Source of the DNA: Alcaligenes ammonioxydans
GTDB lineage: Bacteria > Pseudomonadota > Gammaproteobacteria > Burkholderiales > Burkholderiaceae_B
DNA length: 64,000 nucleotides
Reading direction: 5' to 3'
Assembly: GCF_019343455.1 (NCBI RefSeq)
Contig: NZ_CP049362.1
Span: 1,302,001-1,366,000 of the forward strand
Below are positions 45,541-53,948 of this stretch, one piece after another. Below the pieces are notes generated by a model, which ran no database searches, was not told the origin of the DNA, and saw only the letters and a program-made list of their open reading frames with translations. The number at the start of each line of letters is the position of its first letter. Within the stretch, counting starts at the first letter, position 1. The position numbers and the translations under genes are program-made.

Positions 45541-47522
45541 TGATCCGTCCGCTGGTTCGATTCAGTTTGCTTGCTGCGCTCTTGTTGGGGGCAGGCCAGG
45601 CACAGGCGGCCGCCCCCTTGCTGCAAGAGGGTAAAAAGACGCTTTATCAACGCGTCCTGACCACGCCTTCCTGCCGTCTGTTTTCTTCGGCAACGGATCA
45701 ACAGGGCAAGCCAGTTCCCGCCTTTAGCCGTTTTTATATTTATCAGCGCATCGAGCAGGCCGGGGCAGAGCGCTTGCAGGTGGGCCCGGACAGCCAGGGC
45801 AAAACCGTGGGCTGGCTGGACAAGGCCTGCACGGTGGACTGGAAAATGCAGTTGACCCTGGCCTTTACCAACCCGGCCAACCGTGACCGCATGTTGTTTT
45901 TCCAGGAGCGCACCTTGCTGGAAAAAGTCCTGGACACGCCTGACCCGGCAACCCTGGTGGCTCCTATCCGTCAGGCGCTGCGTAAAGACGCGCAGGCCGA
46001 GGGTGTGCTGGCCCAGGAACCTGAGTATTTTGTGGATGTGCAAGAGCAGTTCTACCTGTTGCCCGTTTTGAGTGGCGAAGAGGTGATGACTGAAAACGGT
46101 TTCCGTACGCGTTTGCTCAATGTGGCCTCGGTCAGCAAACAGACAGCCGATCAGAACGAGCCGGACGCCGCCAAGAACGAGCCGCAGCCGGATCAGGATG
46201 CCCTTCGCACGTCCCAGATCAAGGGCTTTAGTGCGGCAGTCGTTTTTGTGATTGACTCCACCATTTCCATGGACCCCTACATTGAACGTACCCGCGAGGC
46301 GGTACGCAAGGTCTATAGCAAGGTGGAAGAGCAGGGCCTGTCAGAGCAGGTCAAGTTCGGGTTGATCGCGTTTCGCTCCAATCTGGACGCGGCACCGGGC
46401 ATTGAGTATCTGACGCGCATGTATGCAGATCCCAATACCGTCACCAGCAGTGAAGACTTCCTGGCTAAAGTGGCCGATCTGAAGCAGGCCAAGGTCTCGA
46501 CGGTTGCCTATGACGAAGACGCCTACGCCGGGGTGCTCGAAGCCCTGGACAAGGTGAACTGGAATGATTTTGGCGCGCGCTACGTGGTGCTGATTACCGA
46601 CGCCGGGGCGCTGGAAGGCAATAACACGTATTCCTCGACCGGCCTGGATGCGCCGCAACTGCGTATTGAAGCGGCCAAGCCGGGGGTGGCGATCTACACC
46701 CTGCATCTGAAGACGCCCTCGGGCAAGAACAACCACGCCAAAGCCGAAGACCAGTACCGCGAGCTGTCCACGTATGGGGGCACGCAGACTTCGCTGTACT
46801 ACCCCGTCAATGCCGGTGATGTGAACCAGTTTGGCAAGATGGTCGATAACCTGGCCACGGCGCTGACGGAGCAGGTCAAAGTGGCCTATCAGGGCGGAGA
46901 TGCCATTGGCAGCGCGGCCCGCGCCGAGGAAACGGGCGATAGCACGACTGACCAGATGCTCTCGGACGCCGAGTTGATCGGCCATGCCATGCGCCTGGCC
47001 TATCTGGGTAAGACAACCGGCACCACCGCGCCCGAGGTATTTCATGCCTGGATCAGCGATCGGGACCTGGTGCGCCAGAACATTCCCACAACGGATGTCC
47101 GTGTTCTGTTGACCAAAGCCCAGTTGAGTGATCTGAGCGCTGTGGTTAAACAGATTCTGGAGGCGGCCAACGAAGGCATGATTTCGCCTACCGACATGTT
47201 TAACCGCTTGCGTTCCGTGGCCGCCGCCATGGGGGCGGACCCCAGCACCTTGAAGCAGGAAAAGGGCACCAAGCTCGCCGAGCTGGGCCTGATGAGCGAG
47301 TATCTGGACGACTTGCCCTACCAAAGTGCGGTACTGAGTCTGGACGAAGATACCTGGAGCAGTTGGGATGCCCTGAGCCAGGAGAAATTCATTCGTGATC
47401 TGGGCATCAAGTTGCGCCATTACGAGCGTTACAACGCGGATGCGGATCGCTGGGTGTCATTGGCCGAAGGGGCGGATGCGCGGGATGACGTGTATCCCGT
47501 GCCGTTGGAGATGATGCCCTGA
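45537..47522 (+). CDS. exported VWA-domain protein of the srf operon
   Basis: A 661-residue protein with a Sec signal peptide (hydrophobic about 7-20, cleavage near AQAA). The N-terminal part to about 200 has an SH3-like flavour (VGWLDKACTVDWKMQLTLAF). From about 232 comes a von Willebrand A domain. The MIDAS motif reads FVIDSTISMD (Asp about 240), a DxTxS form of DxSxS. LIAFRS and VLITDAGALEG supply the other metal loops. The C-terminal 200 residues are helical. Periplasmic location is inferred. It overlaps the preceding gene by 4 bases and precedes the ABC ATPase by 1 base. Confidence 0.87.
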   Translation: MMIRPLVRFSLLAALLLGAGQAQAAAPLLQEGKKTLYQRVLTTPSCRLFSSATDQQGKPVPAFSRFYIYQRIEQAGAERLQVGPDSQGKTVGWLDKACTVDWKMQLTLAFTNPANRDRMLFFQERTLLEKVLDTPDPATLVAPIRQALRKDAQAEGVLAQEPEYFVDVQEQFYLLPVLSGEEVMTENGFRTRLLNVASVSKQTADQNEPDAAKNEPQPDQDALRTSQIKGFSAAVVFVIDSTISMDPYIERTREAVRKVYSKVEEQGLSEQVKFGLIAFRSNLDAAPGIEYLTRMYADPNTVTSSEDFLAKVADLKQAKVSTVAYDEDAYAGVLEALDKVNWNDFGARYVVLITDAGALEGNNTYSSTGLDAPQLRIEAAKPGVAIYTLHLKTPSGKNNHAKAEDQYRELSTYGGTQTSLYYPVNAGDVNQFGKMVDNLATALTEQVKVAYQGGDAIGSAARAEETGDSTTDQMLSDAELIGHAMRLAYLGKTTGTTAPEVFHAWISDRDLVRQNIPTTDVRVLLTKAQLSDLSAVVKQILEAANEGMISPTDMFNRLRSVAAAMGADPSTLKQEKGTKLAELGLMSEYLDDLPYQSAVLSLDEDTWSSWDALSQEKFIRDLGIKLRHYERYNADADRWVSLAEGADARDDVYPVPLEMMP

Positions 47523-47523
47523 C

Positions 47524-48237
47524 ATGCTCCGCATTCAGCAGTTAGAGGTTTCCCGGGGGCAAGGCCCCCGGGCTTTTCGTGTGCAATTGCCTGCGCTCGC
47601 TCTGGAAGCGGGGCAGATCGTGGCCGTGACCGGCGTCAGCGGATGCGGCAAAAGCACCTTGCTGGAGACCCTGGGACTGTTGCTCAAGCCCAAACAGGTC
47701 AAAGCGTTTCGTTTGGGCAGGCAGGCCATGGATATCAAGGCCTTGTATGCCGATGGTCGTGAATCCGAGTTGGCGCAATGGCGTGCCAGGAACCTGGGCT
47801 TTGTGCTGCAAAATGGTGGTCTGCTGCCCTACCTGTCGGTCTGGGAAAACATGGTTCTGCCACGGCGCTTGTTAGGCATGCCGATCAAGGCCGATCATCT
47901 GGATGCCGCGATTGCCACCCTGAAGCTGGAGCGGCTGCTGAATCTGTACCCCTCTGCCTTATCGATTGGAGAGCGCCAGCGAGTTGCTTTTTCGCGCGCG
48001 ATTGCCCACGCTCCCGGCCTGGTGCTGGCCGATGAGCCTACCGCAGCCCTGGACCCCGAAACCGCTCATGATGTGTTCCAGCTGTTTTTCAGCCTGGCTA
48101 GGGAGCTGGATCTGGCGGTTTTGCTGGTCTCGCATGATTGGGACAGTCTGAGCCAGTTCGCCATTCCGCGCCTGCAAGCCAGATTGGAGCCCGGTTTGAG
48201 TGTTTTCCTTCCTCAGGGGGATGCGACATGCTGCTAA
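47524..48237 (+). CDS. ABC transporter ATP-binding protein, LolD/MacB type
   Basis: A 237-residue ATPase. Walker A is GVSGCGKST (about 38-46). The Q-loop is LGFVLQNGGLLPYLSVWENM. The signature is altered to LSIGERQRVAFSRA instead of LSGGQ. Walker B is LVLADEPTAALD and the H-loop VSHDW. It matches the LolD/MacB/FtsE group, which uses transport energy for mechanical work in the envelope rather than import. Cotranscribed with its FtsX-type permease (10-base overlap) inside the srf operon. Confidence 0.92.
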   Translation: MLRIQQLEVSRGQGPRAFRVQLPALALEAGQIVAVTGVSGCGKSTLLETLGLLLKPKQVKAFRLGRQAMDIKALYADGRESELAQWRARNLGFVLQNGGLLPYLSVWENMVLPRRLLGMPIKADHLDAAIATLKLERLLNLYPSALSIGERQRVAFSRAIAHAPGLVLADEPTAALDPETAHDVFQLFFSLARELDLAVLLVSHDWDSLSQFAIPRLQARLEPGLSVFLPQGDATCC

Positions 48238-49436
48238 GCGTGTGTCGACTGGCCTGGGCTGACTTGCGCTTTGACTGGCGCATCTCTTTTTGCATGGTTG
48301 CGGCCATGGTCGCCGTGGTCGCGCCTTTGCTGCTGCTCTTCGGTCTGAAGCACGGAGTTGTCACTCAATTGCAGCAAGCGTTGCTGCATGATCCGCGCAA
48401 TCTGGAAGTAAAGATGCTGAGCAGCGGCAGCTTTGATCAGGCCTGGCTGGACCGGCTGCGACAGATGCCCGGTGTGGCATACGCCGTGGGCATGACGCGT
48501 TCGCTGAACACGCAGGCGGATCTGCGCCTGGACCGACGTCGTTTTCTGGAAAACGTTGAAGTGCTGGCCAGTGCGCAGGGCGATCCTTTGTTGCAGACCC
48601 AGGCTCGTGATCTGTCCCCCCAGGAAATCATTCTGACGCAGGAGGCTGCGCGCCGATTGAACTGGCAGGCGGGCGAGTTGGTTCATATTCGTGTTGACCG
48701 TCGTCTGGACGGGCAGCGCGAGCAGGGCGATAAAGCCATGACCGTGGTGGATGTGCTGGCTGAACATCGCTATTCGCGTCCTGCCGTGTTCGTGGCCCCG
48801 GAAACCCTGCTGGCCCTGGAATACGCTCGCGATGGTTTTCAAGTGCCCGATTTTGCCCTGTTCAGCGGCAAACCCCTGGCCGCTGATATGCCCGTGCTGT
48901 ATGCCCGCGCCCGGGTCTATGCCAGCACGATCGATCAGGTCGGGGCGGTGGCCAAGGGGCTGGAACAGCAGGGTATTCCGGTGGCCAGCCGGTATGCCGA
49001 CATTGAAAACGTTCGTGCCATCAATCGTGTGCTGAGCCTGATTTTTGGCGTGATTGCTCTGACGGCCATGGTGGGCTGCGCGGCCTCGTTGGGCGGTGCC
49101 TTTCTGGCTAATGTGGATCGCAAACGTAAAGATCTGGCGGTTCTGCGGCTGCTGGGTATTGATAGTGGCGGTGTCATTCGTTATGTGCTGATTCAGGCAC
49201 TGGTACTGAGCCTGATCGCCTATGCCCTGGGGCTGGGCCTCTATGGCCTGGGCAGTGCTTTATTTAATCAATTACTAGTGGGAGATGGCCTCCAGACGGA
49301 CTTCGTATGTCGTATCACCCCGGCCCATGCCTTGTACGCCTTATTGATGGTGGCGAGCCTGGCCTGTGTGGTGGCGGCGATCGGAGCCTGGCGTGCCGTT
49401 CGCGTTCAACCTGCGGAGAGTCTGCGTGAAATGTAA
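48228..49436 (+). CDS. FtsX-like ABC transporter permease
   Basis: About 402 residues from ATG 48228; the longer open frame reads back into the ATPase gene. Topology is of the MacB/LolC/FtsX type: a first helix at about 21-40 (ISFCMVAAMVAVVAPLLLLF), a periplasmic domain of about 220 residues (PGVAYAVGMTRSLNTQADLR), then three helices (LIFGVIALTAMVGCAASLGG; VLIQALVLSLIAYALGLGLY; LYALLMVASLACVVAAIGAW). RKRKDLAVLRLLGIDSGGVI is the conserved cytosolic coupling segment. Only one permease gene is present, so a homodimer is expected. No membrane-fusion partner gene follows. Confidence 0.9.
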   Translation: MLLSVCRLAWADLRFDWRISFCMVAAMVAVVAPLLLLFGLKHGVVTQLQQALLHDPRNLEVKMLSSGSFDQAWLDRLRQMPGVAYAVGMTRSLNTQADLRLDRRRFLENVEVLASAQGDPLLQTQARDLSPQEIILTQEAARRLNWQAGELVHIRVDRRLDGQREQGDKAMTVVDVLAEHRYSRPAVFVAPETLLALEYARDGFQVPDFALFSGKPLAADMPVLYARARVYASTIDQVGAVAKGLEQQGIPVASRYADIENVRAINRVLSLIFGVIALTAMVGCAASLGGAFLANVDRKRKDLAVLRLLGIDSGGVIRYVLIQALVLSLIAYALGLGLYGLGSALFNQLLVGDGLQTDFVCRITPAHALYALLMVASLACVVAAIGAWRAVRVQPAESLREM

Positions 49437-50982
49437 ATTGTGGTTCAGTGCGGCGACGGCGCTGCTGGGTATGAGCGCGCTTGCTCAGGCGGCACCTTGG
49501 GAGGAGAAGTACTACAACCCCAAACCTGCCGAAGGCGATGTGGTGTTGCCCATGCCCTGTGAGGGTGCCATGGTGTTTCGCCGTGTCGCGGTGCCGGTGG
49601 CCGGCCCTCTGGATGATATGCGTGTGGTGGTGGGGCAGGAAGCGCAAGAATGGGGTTATATCGAACACAAACGCCCTGACTTTATTGCGGGCAGTTTTAC
49701 CGATGGCAAGGCCGGTTCATCGCGCTACTACCTGATGGCCAAGTATGAGCTGAACAAATTGCAGTACCAGGCCCTGACTGAAGCCACCTGCCCGACACCC
49801 AAAAATACCTTGGTGGTGCCGCAGACCGAAATCAGCTGGATGGACGCGATCCGTGTGTCCGACCTGTACAACCAGTGGTTGCGCGACAATGCCGCCGACA
49901 AGCTGCCCAAAGAAGACGGCTTGGCTGGGTTTGTGCGTCTGCCAACGGAAATCGAGTGGGAATACGCGGCCCGTGGTGGCTCGTCCTTGTCTTCGGCCGA
50001 GTTCCGTGACGTGCGCTATCCCATGCCTGAAGGCATGAACGACTACGAGTGGTATGCCGGGTCGCAGTCGTCCAATGGGGCGGTTCAGCTAATGGGGCGG
50101 CTCAAGCCCAATCCGCTGGGGCTGCACGACATCTTGGGTAATGTGGACGAGATGATTCTGGAGCCGTTTCGCTTGAACAAGCTGGATCGTCAGCATGGTC
50201 AGGCTGGCGGCTTTGTGGTGCGGGGCGGCAATTTCCTGTCCAAGCCCGAAGCCTTGCGCGCTTCGGCGCGCAAGGAATTAGCCTATTACGGCTCCAAAGG
50301 GCCTACCCAGGCCAAAACGACGGGTATGCGGCTGGCTCTGGTGTCAATTGCCCTGACTTCGCGCGACCGGGTGCAGGCCATTGAAAAGAGCTGGCAGGCC
50401 TTGGGGACCGAGCAAGGCGCTGTCAACCCGGATGCGCCGGCACAAGAGTCCGCCGTGCAGCGTTTGGGCTCCCTGGCCAGCAGTCTGGAGGACGACACGC
50501 TCAAGACGCAGCTCAAGCAGCTGGAAGGGGATTTGCGCGCTGCCAATTTGCGACAGGAGGAAATGCGCGACCAAGCCATTCGCGCCAATCTGGAGCTGGG
50601 CTCTTTTCTGTGCACCAAACTTAAAGACGACGTCTTGTTCGTGGAGCTGCTGCAACGAAATTACGAGGCGCTGTGTCAGGCCAGCCCGGACGACAAACAG
50701 TGTGTCAGCCGCAAATTGAAGCTGGATGAACAGCACGATCGTGTTGCGAAACTGGCGCGTTATTACGCCAGCAACTTGATTGACGCCTCGTCCCTGTACG
50801 GGCTCACCTTGCTGGAAAAACAGGTGCCGGTCGCACGCCAGATGATGGAACAGAACAAGAGCCTCAGCGCCCTGAAACCTTATCTGGACGTGCACTGGAA
50901 GAATCAAAAAGACTATTTGAAAACAGATTCGATTGATATCAGTGCCTGGAAGAACAACTGCAAATCGATTCCCAACTCGTAA
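49426..50982 (+). CDS. exported FGE/sulfatase-modifying-factor-like protein, apparently non-catalytic
   Basis: About 518 residues from GTG 49426, which follows GGAGAG and overlaps the permease stop. The signal peptide runs to about residue 23 (GMSALAQA-APWEEKYYN). Residues about 90-310 form a formylglycine-generating-enzyme-type fold: KYELNKLQYQALTEATCP, RLPTEIEWEYAARGGSS, GLHDILGNVDEMILEPFRL, VRGGNFLSKPEALRASARKE, TTGMRLAL. The two Cys that true FGE carries just after the RGGS element are absent here, so a binding role is likelier. The C-terminal 180 residues are coiled-coil-like with several Cys. Confidence 0.85.
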   Translation: MKCKLWFSAATALLGMSALAQAAPWEEKYYNPKPAEGDVVLPMPCEGAMVFRRVAVPVAGPLDDMRVVVGQEAQEWGYIEHKRPDFIAGSFTDGKAGSSRYYLMAKYELNKLQYQALTEATCPTPKNTLVVPQTEISWMDAIRVSDLYNQWLRDNAADKLPKEDGLAGFVRLPTEIEWEYAARGGSSLSSAEFRDVRYPMPEGMNDYEWYAGSQSSNGAVQLMGRLKPNPLGLHDILGNVDEMILEPFRLNKLDRQHGQAGGFVVRGGNFLSKPEALRASARKELAYYGSKGPTQAKTTGMRLALVSIALTSRDRVQAIEKSWQALGTEQGAVNPDAPAQESAVQRLGSLASSLEDDTLKTQLKQLEGDLRAANLRQEEMRDQAIRANLELGSFLCTKLKDDVLFVELLQRNYEALCQASPDDKQCVSRKLKLDEQHDRVAKLARYYASNLIDASSLYGLTLLEKQVPVARQMMEQNKSLSALKPYLDVHWKNQKDYLKTDSIDISAWKNNCKSIPNS

Positions 50983-51030
50983 AGAGCGGGTCAATAAAAA
51001 ATAGACGTACTTCAATTGGAAGAGGAAGTT

Positions 51031-51762
51031 ATGCAACACGTGCGCCGTTTTACCCCTAGAACCTTACTGGGCAGTCTGATGCTGGGTGTGGCTTTGCTTT
51101 CGGGCTGTGCCAGCACGGGCAGTAGTTTGCTCAGTGGTGCTCAGGCCGATGATCGTCTCACCAGTGGTCAGGATGCCAAATTCTTCAGCCGCTCTGGCTT
51201 TCAGGCCTGCGCCGGCGCGGCGGCGGTGGGCGTGCTGGCTTGCATGCTGTCGAACTCCAGCAACAAGGCGGCTTGCGCGATTATCGCGGGCGTGGCGGCC
51301 TGCGGGGTCGCCATGGGGACCAACTACTATCTGGATCAGCGTCGCACCGAATACGCCAATACCACGGAGCGTCTGGCCGCCATGCAACGTGACGTCGAGG
51401 CCGATACTGCCAATATTCTTGAGCGAACCCGTACGGCCCAGCAGGTGATTGCTGACGATAAAAGGCAGATTGCCGACATTGAAAAGCACATGAAGGCCAA
51501 GACGATGGAGAAAAAACAGGCTGAAAAGCAACTGGCCCGTATTGATAAGAATATCGAGGTTCTCAATCGCGATCTGAAAAACATGACTGAAAAAGTCAGC
51601 CTATATCGGGATGTGGCCGATGCGGAGCGCAAGGACGGAGGCAAGAAGGCGGAAGTCCAGCGTCTGGATCGTCAGATTGACGAGATGAATGTCAAAGTGG
51701 CCGTGCTGCAAAAAGAAGTGGACGACCTGTATTCCATGCGTTCTGCAGTGACCTTGGGTTAA
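51031..51762 (+). CDS. coiled-coil lipoprotein of the srf operon
   Basis: About 243 residues from ATG 51031, preceded by AGAGGAAG; the frame opens five codons earlier at a TTG. Lipoprotein signal with lipobox LLSGC (Cys about 26). A Gly/Ala/Cys-rich hydrophobic stretch follows (ACAGAAAVGVLACMLSNSSN, then AIIAGVAACGVAMG) which could cross or dip into a membrane. From about residue 105 to the end it is a long charged coiled coil (DDKRQIADIEKHMKAKTMEK and onward). No family recognised. Likely outer-membrane or periplasmic partner of the complex. Confidence 0.82.
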   Translation: MQHVRRFTPRTLLGSLMLGVALLSGCASTGSSLLSGAQADDRLTSGQDAKFFSRSGFQACAGAAAVGVLACMLSNSSNKAACAIIAGVAACGVAMGTNYYLDQRRTEYANTTERLAAMQRDVEADTANILERTRTAQQVIADDKRQIADIEKHMKAKTMEKKQAEKQLARIDKNIEVLNRDLKNMTEKVSLYRDVADAERKDGGKKAEVQRLDRQIDEMNVKVAVLQKEVDDLYSMRSAVTLG

Positions 51763-51774
51763 AAGGGATTTTTC

Positions 51775-52281
51775 ATGCGAGTATTTCTACGTTGGTCACC
51801 CGTTGCGGCCAGTCTTGTGCTGGCAGGTTGCGCCACCACCATGAGCGAGTGTGATCCGTCGGATCAAAACGCCGGTTTCCTGACCAAGATCAGTTGCGAC
51901 ACCTCGGGCGCCTATCGCCAGCACATTGACACGCGCGAGCAAAGTTTGCTGAGCGCGCAGCAAGCCAATGCGCTGTTTCATCAGGTCTACAAGGATATTC
52001 AGGCTCAGCAAAGCTTGAGCAACGCCAGTCTGGCCCGGCAGCGTCAGGCCCAGACTGCGCTGAACCGTTCCATGGGGCAGTTGTTGCGTAGTTTGCAGGC
52101 CAGTAAAGGTCAGCAAGCCGGCTTGCAGAATCAGCTCAAGGATCTGGATAAAGGGCTCAAGGACGTAAACCGTTCCACCGAAGACAACAGCCCGGCCGCG
52201 ATAGCCCAAAAGCAGCAGCAGTTGCAACAGCTGCAAAAAGATGTCAGCCGCCTGCAGTCCAGTTTGGGATACGACGAGTAA
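51775..52281 (+). CDS. small coiled-coil lipoprotein of the srf operon
   Basis: A 168-residue protein with lipobox VLAGC (Cys19). The mature N-terminus has two further Cys (MSECDPSD; KISCDTSG) and the heptapeptide SGAYRQH at 44-50, which recurs near the N-terminus of the next protein. From about residue 55 it is Gln-rich coiled coil (LKDLDKGLKDVNRSTEDN, QLQQLQKDVSRLQSSL). It is 12 bases after the previous lipoprotein gene and 6 before the next. Function unknown. Confidence 0.82.
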   Translation: MRVFLRWSPVAASLVLAGCATTMSECDPSDQNAGFLTKISCDTSGAYRQHIDTREQSLLSAQQANALFHQVYKDIQAQQSLSNASLARQRQAQTALNRSMGQLLRSLQASKGQQAGLQNQLKDLDKGLKDVNRSTEDNSPAAIAQKQQQLQQLQKDVSRLQSSLGYDE

Positions 52282-52287
52282 AGGCCT

Positions 52288-53826
52288 ATGCAGCGCGTCA
52301 TACTTGATTCGGTGGGGCCCTCCGGGGCCTATCGTCAGCATCAGCTTGCGCTGGATATCCTGAAGCGTCAGGATGAACCCCTGACGCATCTGTTTTCCAT
52401 TTATCAGGCCGATGGTTCGCAGACGACGGCCTGGTGGACGGGCCTGCAGGGCCAGGCTGTGGCCAAAAGCAGTTTGCCGGCTGCTCAGCAACAGGCACTG
52501 GACGCGCGTTATCAGCAAGCGTTGGACCGGATTGAGCTGTTGATTCGCCAGTTGCACGATCAGGGGGCGAGCCAAGATGCGCAGGCGCTACAAGCCCTGC
52601 TGCAAGACGGGGCGGCCCAAGGGGCGATCTACAGCGTAGGCGGCAAGCCGTTGCTGGTGATGAGCGAGAATCCGGCGCTGTCGCCCGAACCTTTGTTCGC
52701 GTCTGCCCGACGTCGGATGGCCGGAGCAGCGGCCGTGCCGCCGGGTCCACCGGCGACAGCGGCTCTTGGGGCTGGCGCGGCTGTCATGGGGGAGCCTGCT
52801 GCCAAGGCTCGCCCGCTTCTGTGGTTTCTGTTGGCCGCGCTACTGGCCCTCCTGCTGGCGCTGCTCTTGTCCTGGTGGTTCAAGTGGCCTGCCAGCTGGT
52901 GGGACAGGAGTGGGATGCCCGTGGCCCCGCCCGCAGTGGTCAAGCCAGCGCCTGCGGTGCAGGAGCCTGTCCTGCCCCCGGTTGTGCCTGCTCAAGAGCC
53001 GTTGGCGCCGGTCCCCGAACCGCCCAAGGTCGAGCCCGTGGTACCGGAGGCGCCCGTGCCTGAGCCATCGCCTGCGCCCAAACCCCAGCCCGATCCCAAG
53101 CCTGTCCCCAAGGTGTCATCAGACCCTAATTTTGTGTGTGCGCACGATGATAAGGGCCAGGTGCTCAAACCCGAGGTCTACCTTATTTTTGATACGTCCA
53201 TGTCCATGCTGTTGAGCGTGGATGCCAAGATTCAGGACGAGGAGTGGTTTTTCAGCCAGGACTTGAGCGATATGGGTTCCTGGAGCGATTACGCGACCCA
53301 ACGGGCTAAAACCCTGTTTGAAGGGACGTCGCGCATCAAGGCGGCGCGCAGCGCTTTCTCCAGCATGGTGGACAGTTTGCCCGCGGGGCAGGACCTGCAT
53401 TTGATAACCTTTGCGCAGCAGTGCGCCGCACCCAATTACCAGGGCCGCTTTACGACGGCTCAGCGGGGACGGTTGAAAAACCTGATTCAGACTATCGAGG
53501 CCAAGGACAGCACCAATCTGGTTCATTCCCTGAATCTGGCGGCCAGTCGGGTGGATGGCGTCAAACGGAATGCTTTGATTGTCTTGTTTGTTGATGGCAA
53601 TGACGGTTGCGAGCAGGATATTTGCGCTGTGTCCCGCAGTATTGCACGCGCCAAGCCGCGCTTGCGGATCAATGTGGTGGATATCACCGGTCAAGGCCTG
53701 TCCGCCTGTGCGGCTACGGCGACGGGCGGTGTCACGCTGGCTCCTAAGCAAGCGGGTCAGATTGCCCAGGCCTTGCGCGATGCTACAACCGACTTTGTGA
53801 AGCGTGCCGAACAGGCTTGCCAGTAA
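52288..53826 (+). CDS. SrfA-like N-terminal domain fused through one membrane helix to a periplasmic VWA domain
   Basis: A 512-residue protein. The N-terminal part (1-165) resembles that of SrfA at the start of the operon: TAWWTGLQGQAVAKSSLPAA and IYSVGGKPLLVM correspond to SrfA LDWYSPIPGQVVPW and YLVNGKPVLTFW. A membrane helix lies at about 177-199, then a Pro/Val/Glu-rich stalk (about 210-280), then a VWA domain with an intact MIDAS DTSMSM (Asp about 302), the Thr loop KDSTNLVHSL and the Asp loop LFVDGNDGCEQDIC. Several Cys in the last domain fit an oxidising periplasm. Last gene of the operon. Confidence 0.87.
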   Translation: MQRVILDSVGPSGAYRQHQLALDILKRQDEPLTHLFSIYQADGSQTTAWWTGLQGQAVAKSSLPAAQQQALDARYQQALDRIELLIRQLHDQGASQDAQALQALLQDGAAQGAIYSVGGKPLLVMSENPALSPEPLFASARRRMAGAAAVPPGPPATAALGAGAAVMGEPAAKARPLLWFLLAALLALLLALLLSWWFKWPASWWDRSGMPVAPPAVVKPAPAVQEPVLPPVVPAQEPLAPVPEPPKVEPVVPEAPVPEPSPAPKPQPDPKPVPKVSSDPNFVCAHDDKGQVLKPEVYLIFDTSMSMLLSVDAKIQDEEWFFSQDLSDMGSWSDYATQRAKTLFEGTSRIKAARSAFSSMVDSLPAGQDLHLITFAQQCAAPNYQGRFTTAQRGRLKNLIQTIEAKDSTNLVHSLNLAASRVDGVKRNALIVLFVDGNDGCEQDICAVSRSIARAKPRLRINVVDITGQGLSACAATATGGVTLAPKQAGQIAQALRDATTDFVKRAEQACQ

Positions 53827-53850
53827 ACCCCCGGCATGTGGCTGGGCCTG

Positions 53851-53878
53851 AATCAGCCTGGATTGCCCCAGGCTGATT
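53851..53878 (+). terminator. hairpin at the end of the srf operon
   Basis: AATCAGCCTG-8-base loop-CAGGCTGATT, a perfect 10-bp stem 24 bases after the last stop. The T-run after it is weak (TTGCTTCT), so termination efficiency is uncertain, but its place fits the end of the eleven-gene transcript. Confidence 0.6.
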
Positions 53879-53948
53879 TGCTTCTGGACAGCCAGAAAAA
53901 GACAGGGTGACAATAAGGGGGTCGCTAAACGACGCATAGACTGTGCAC

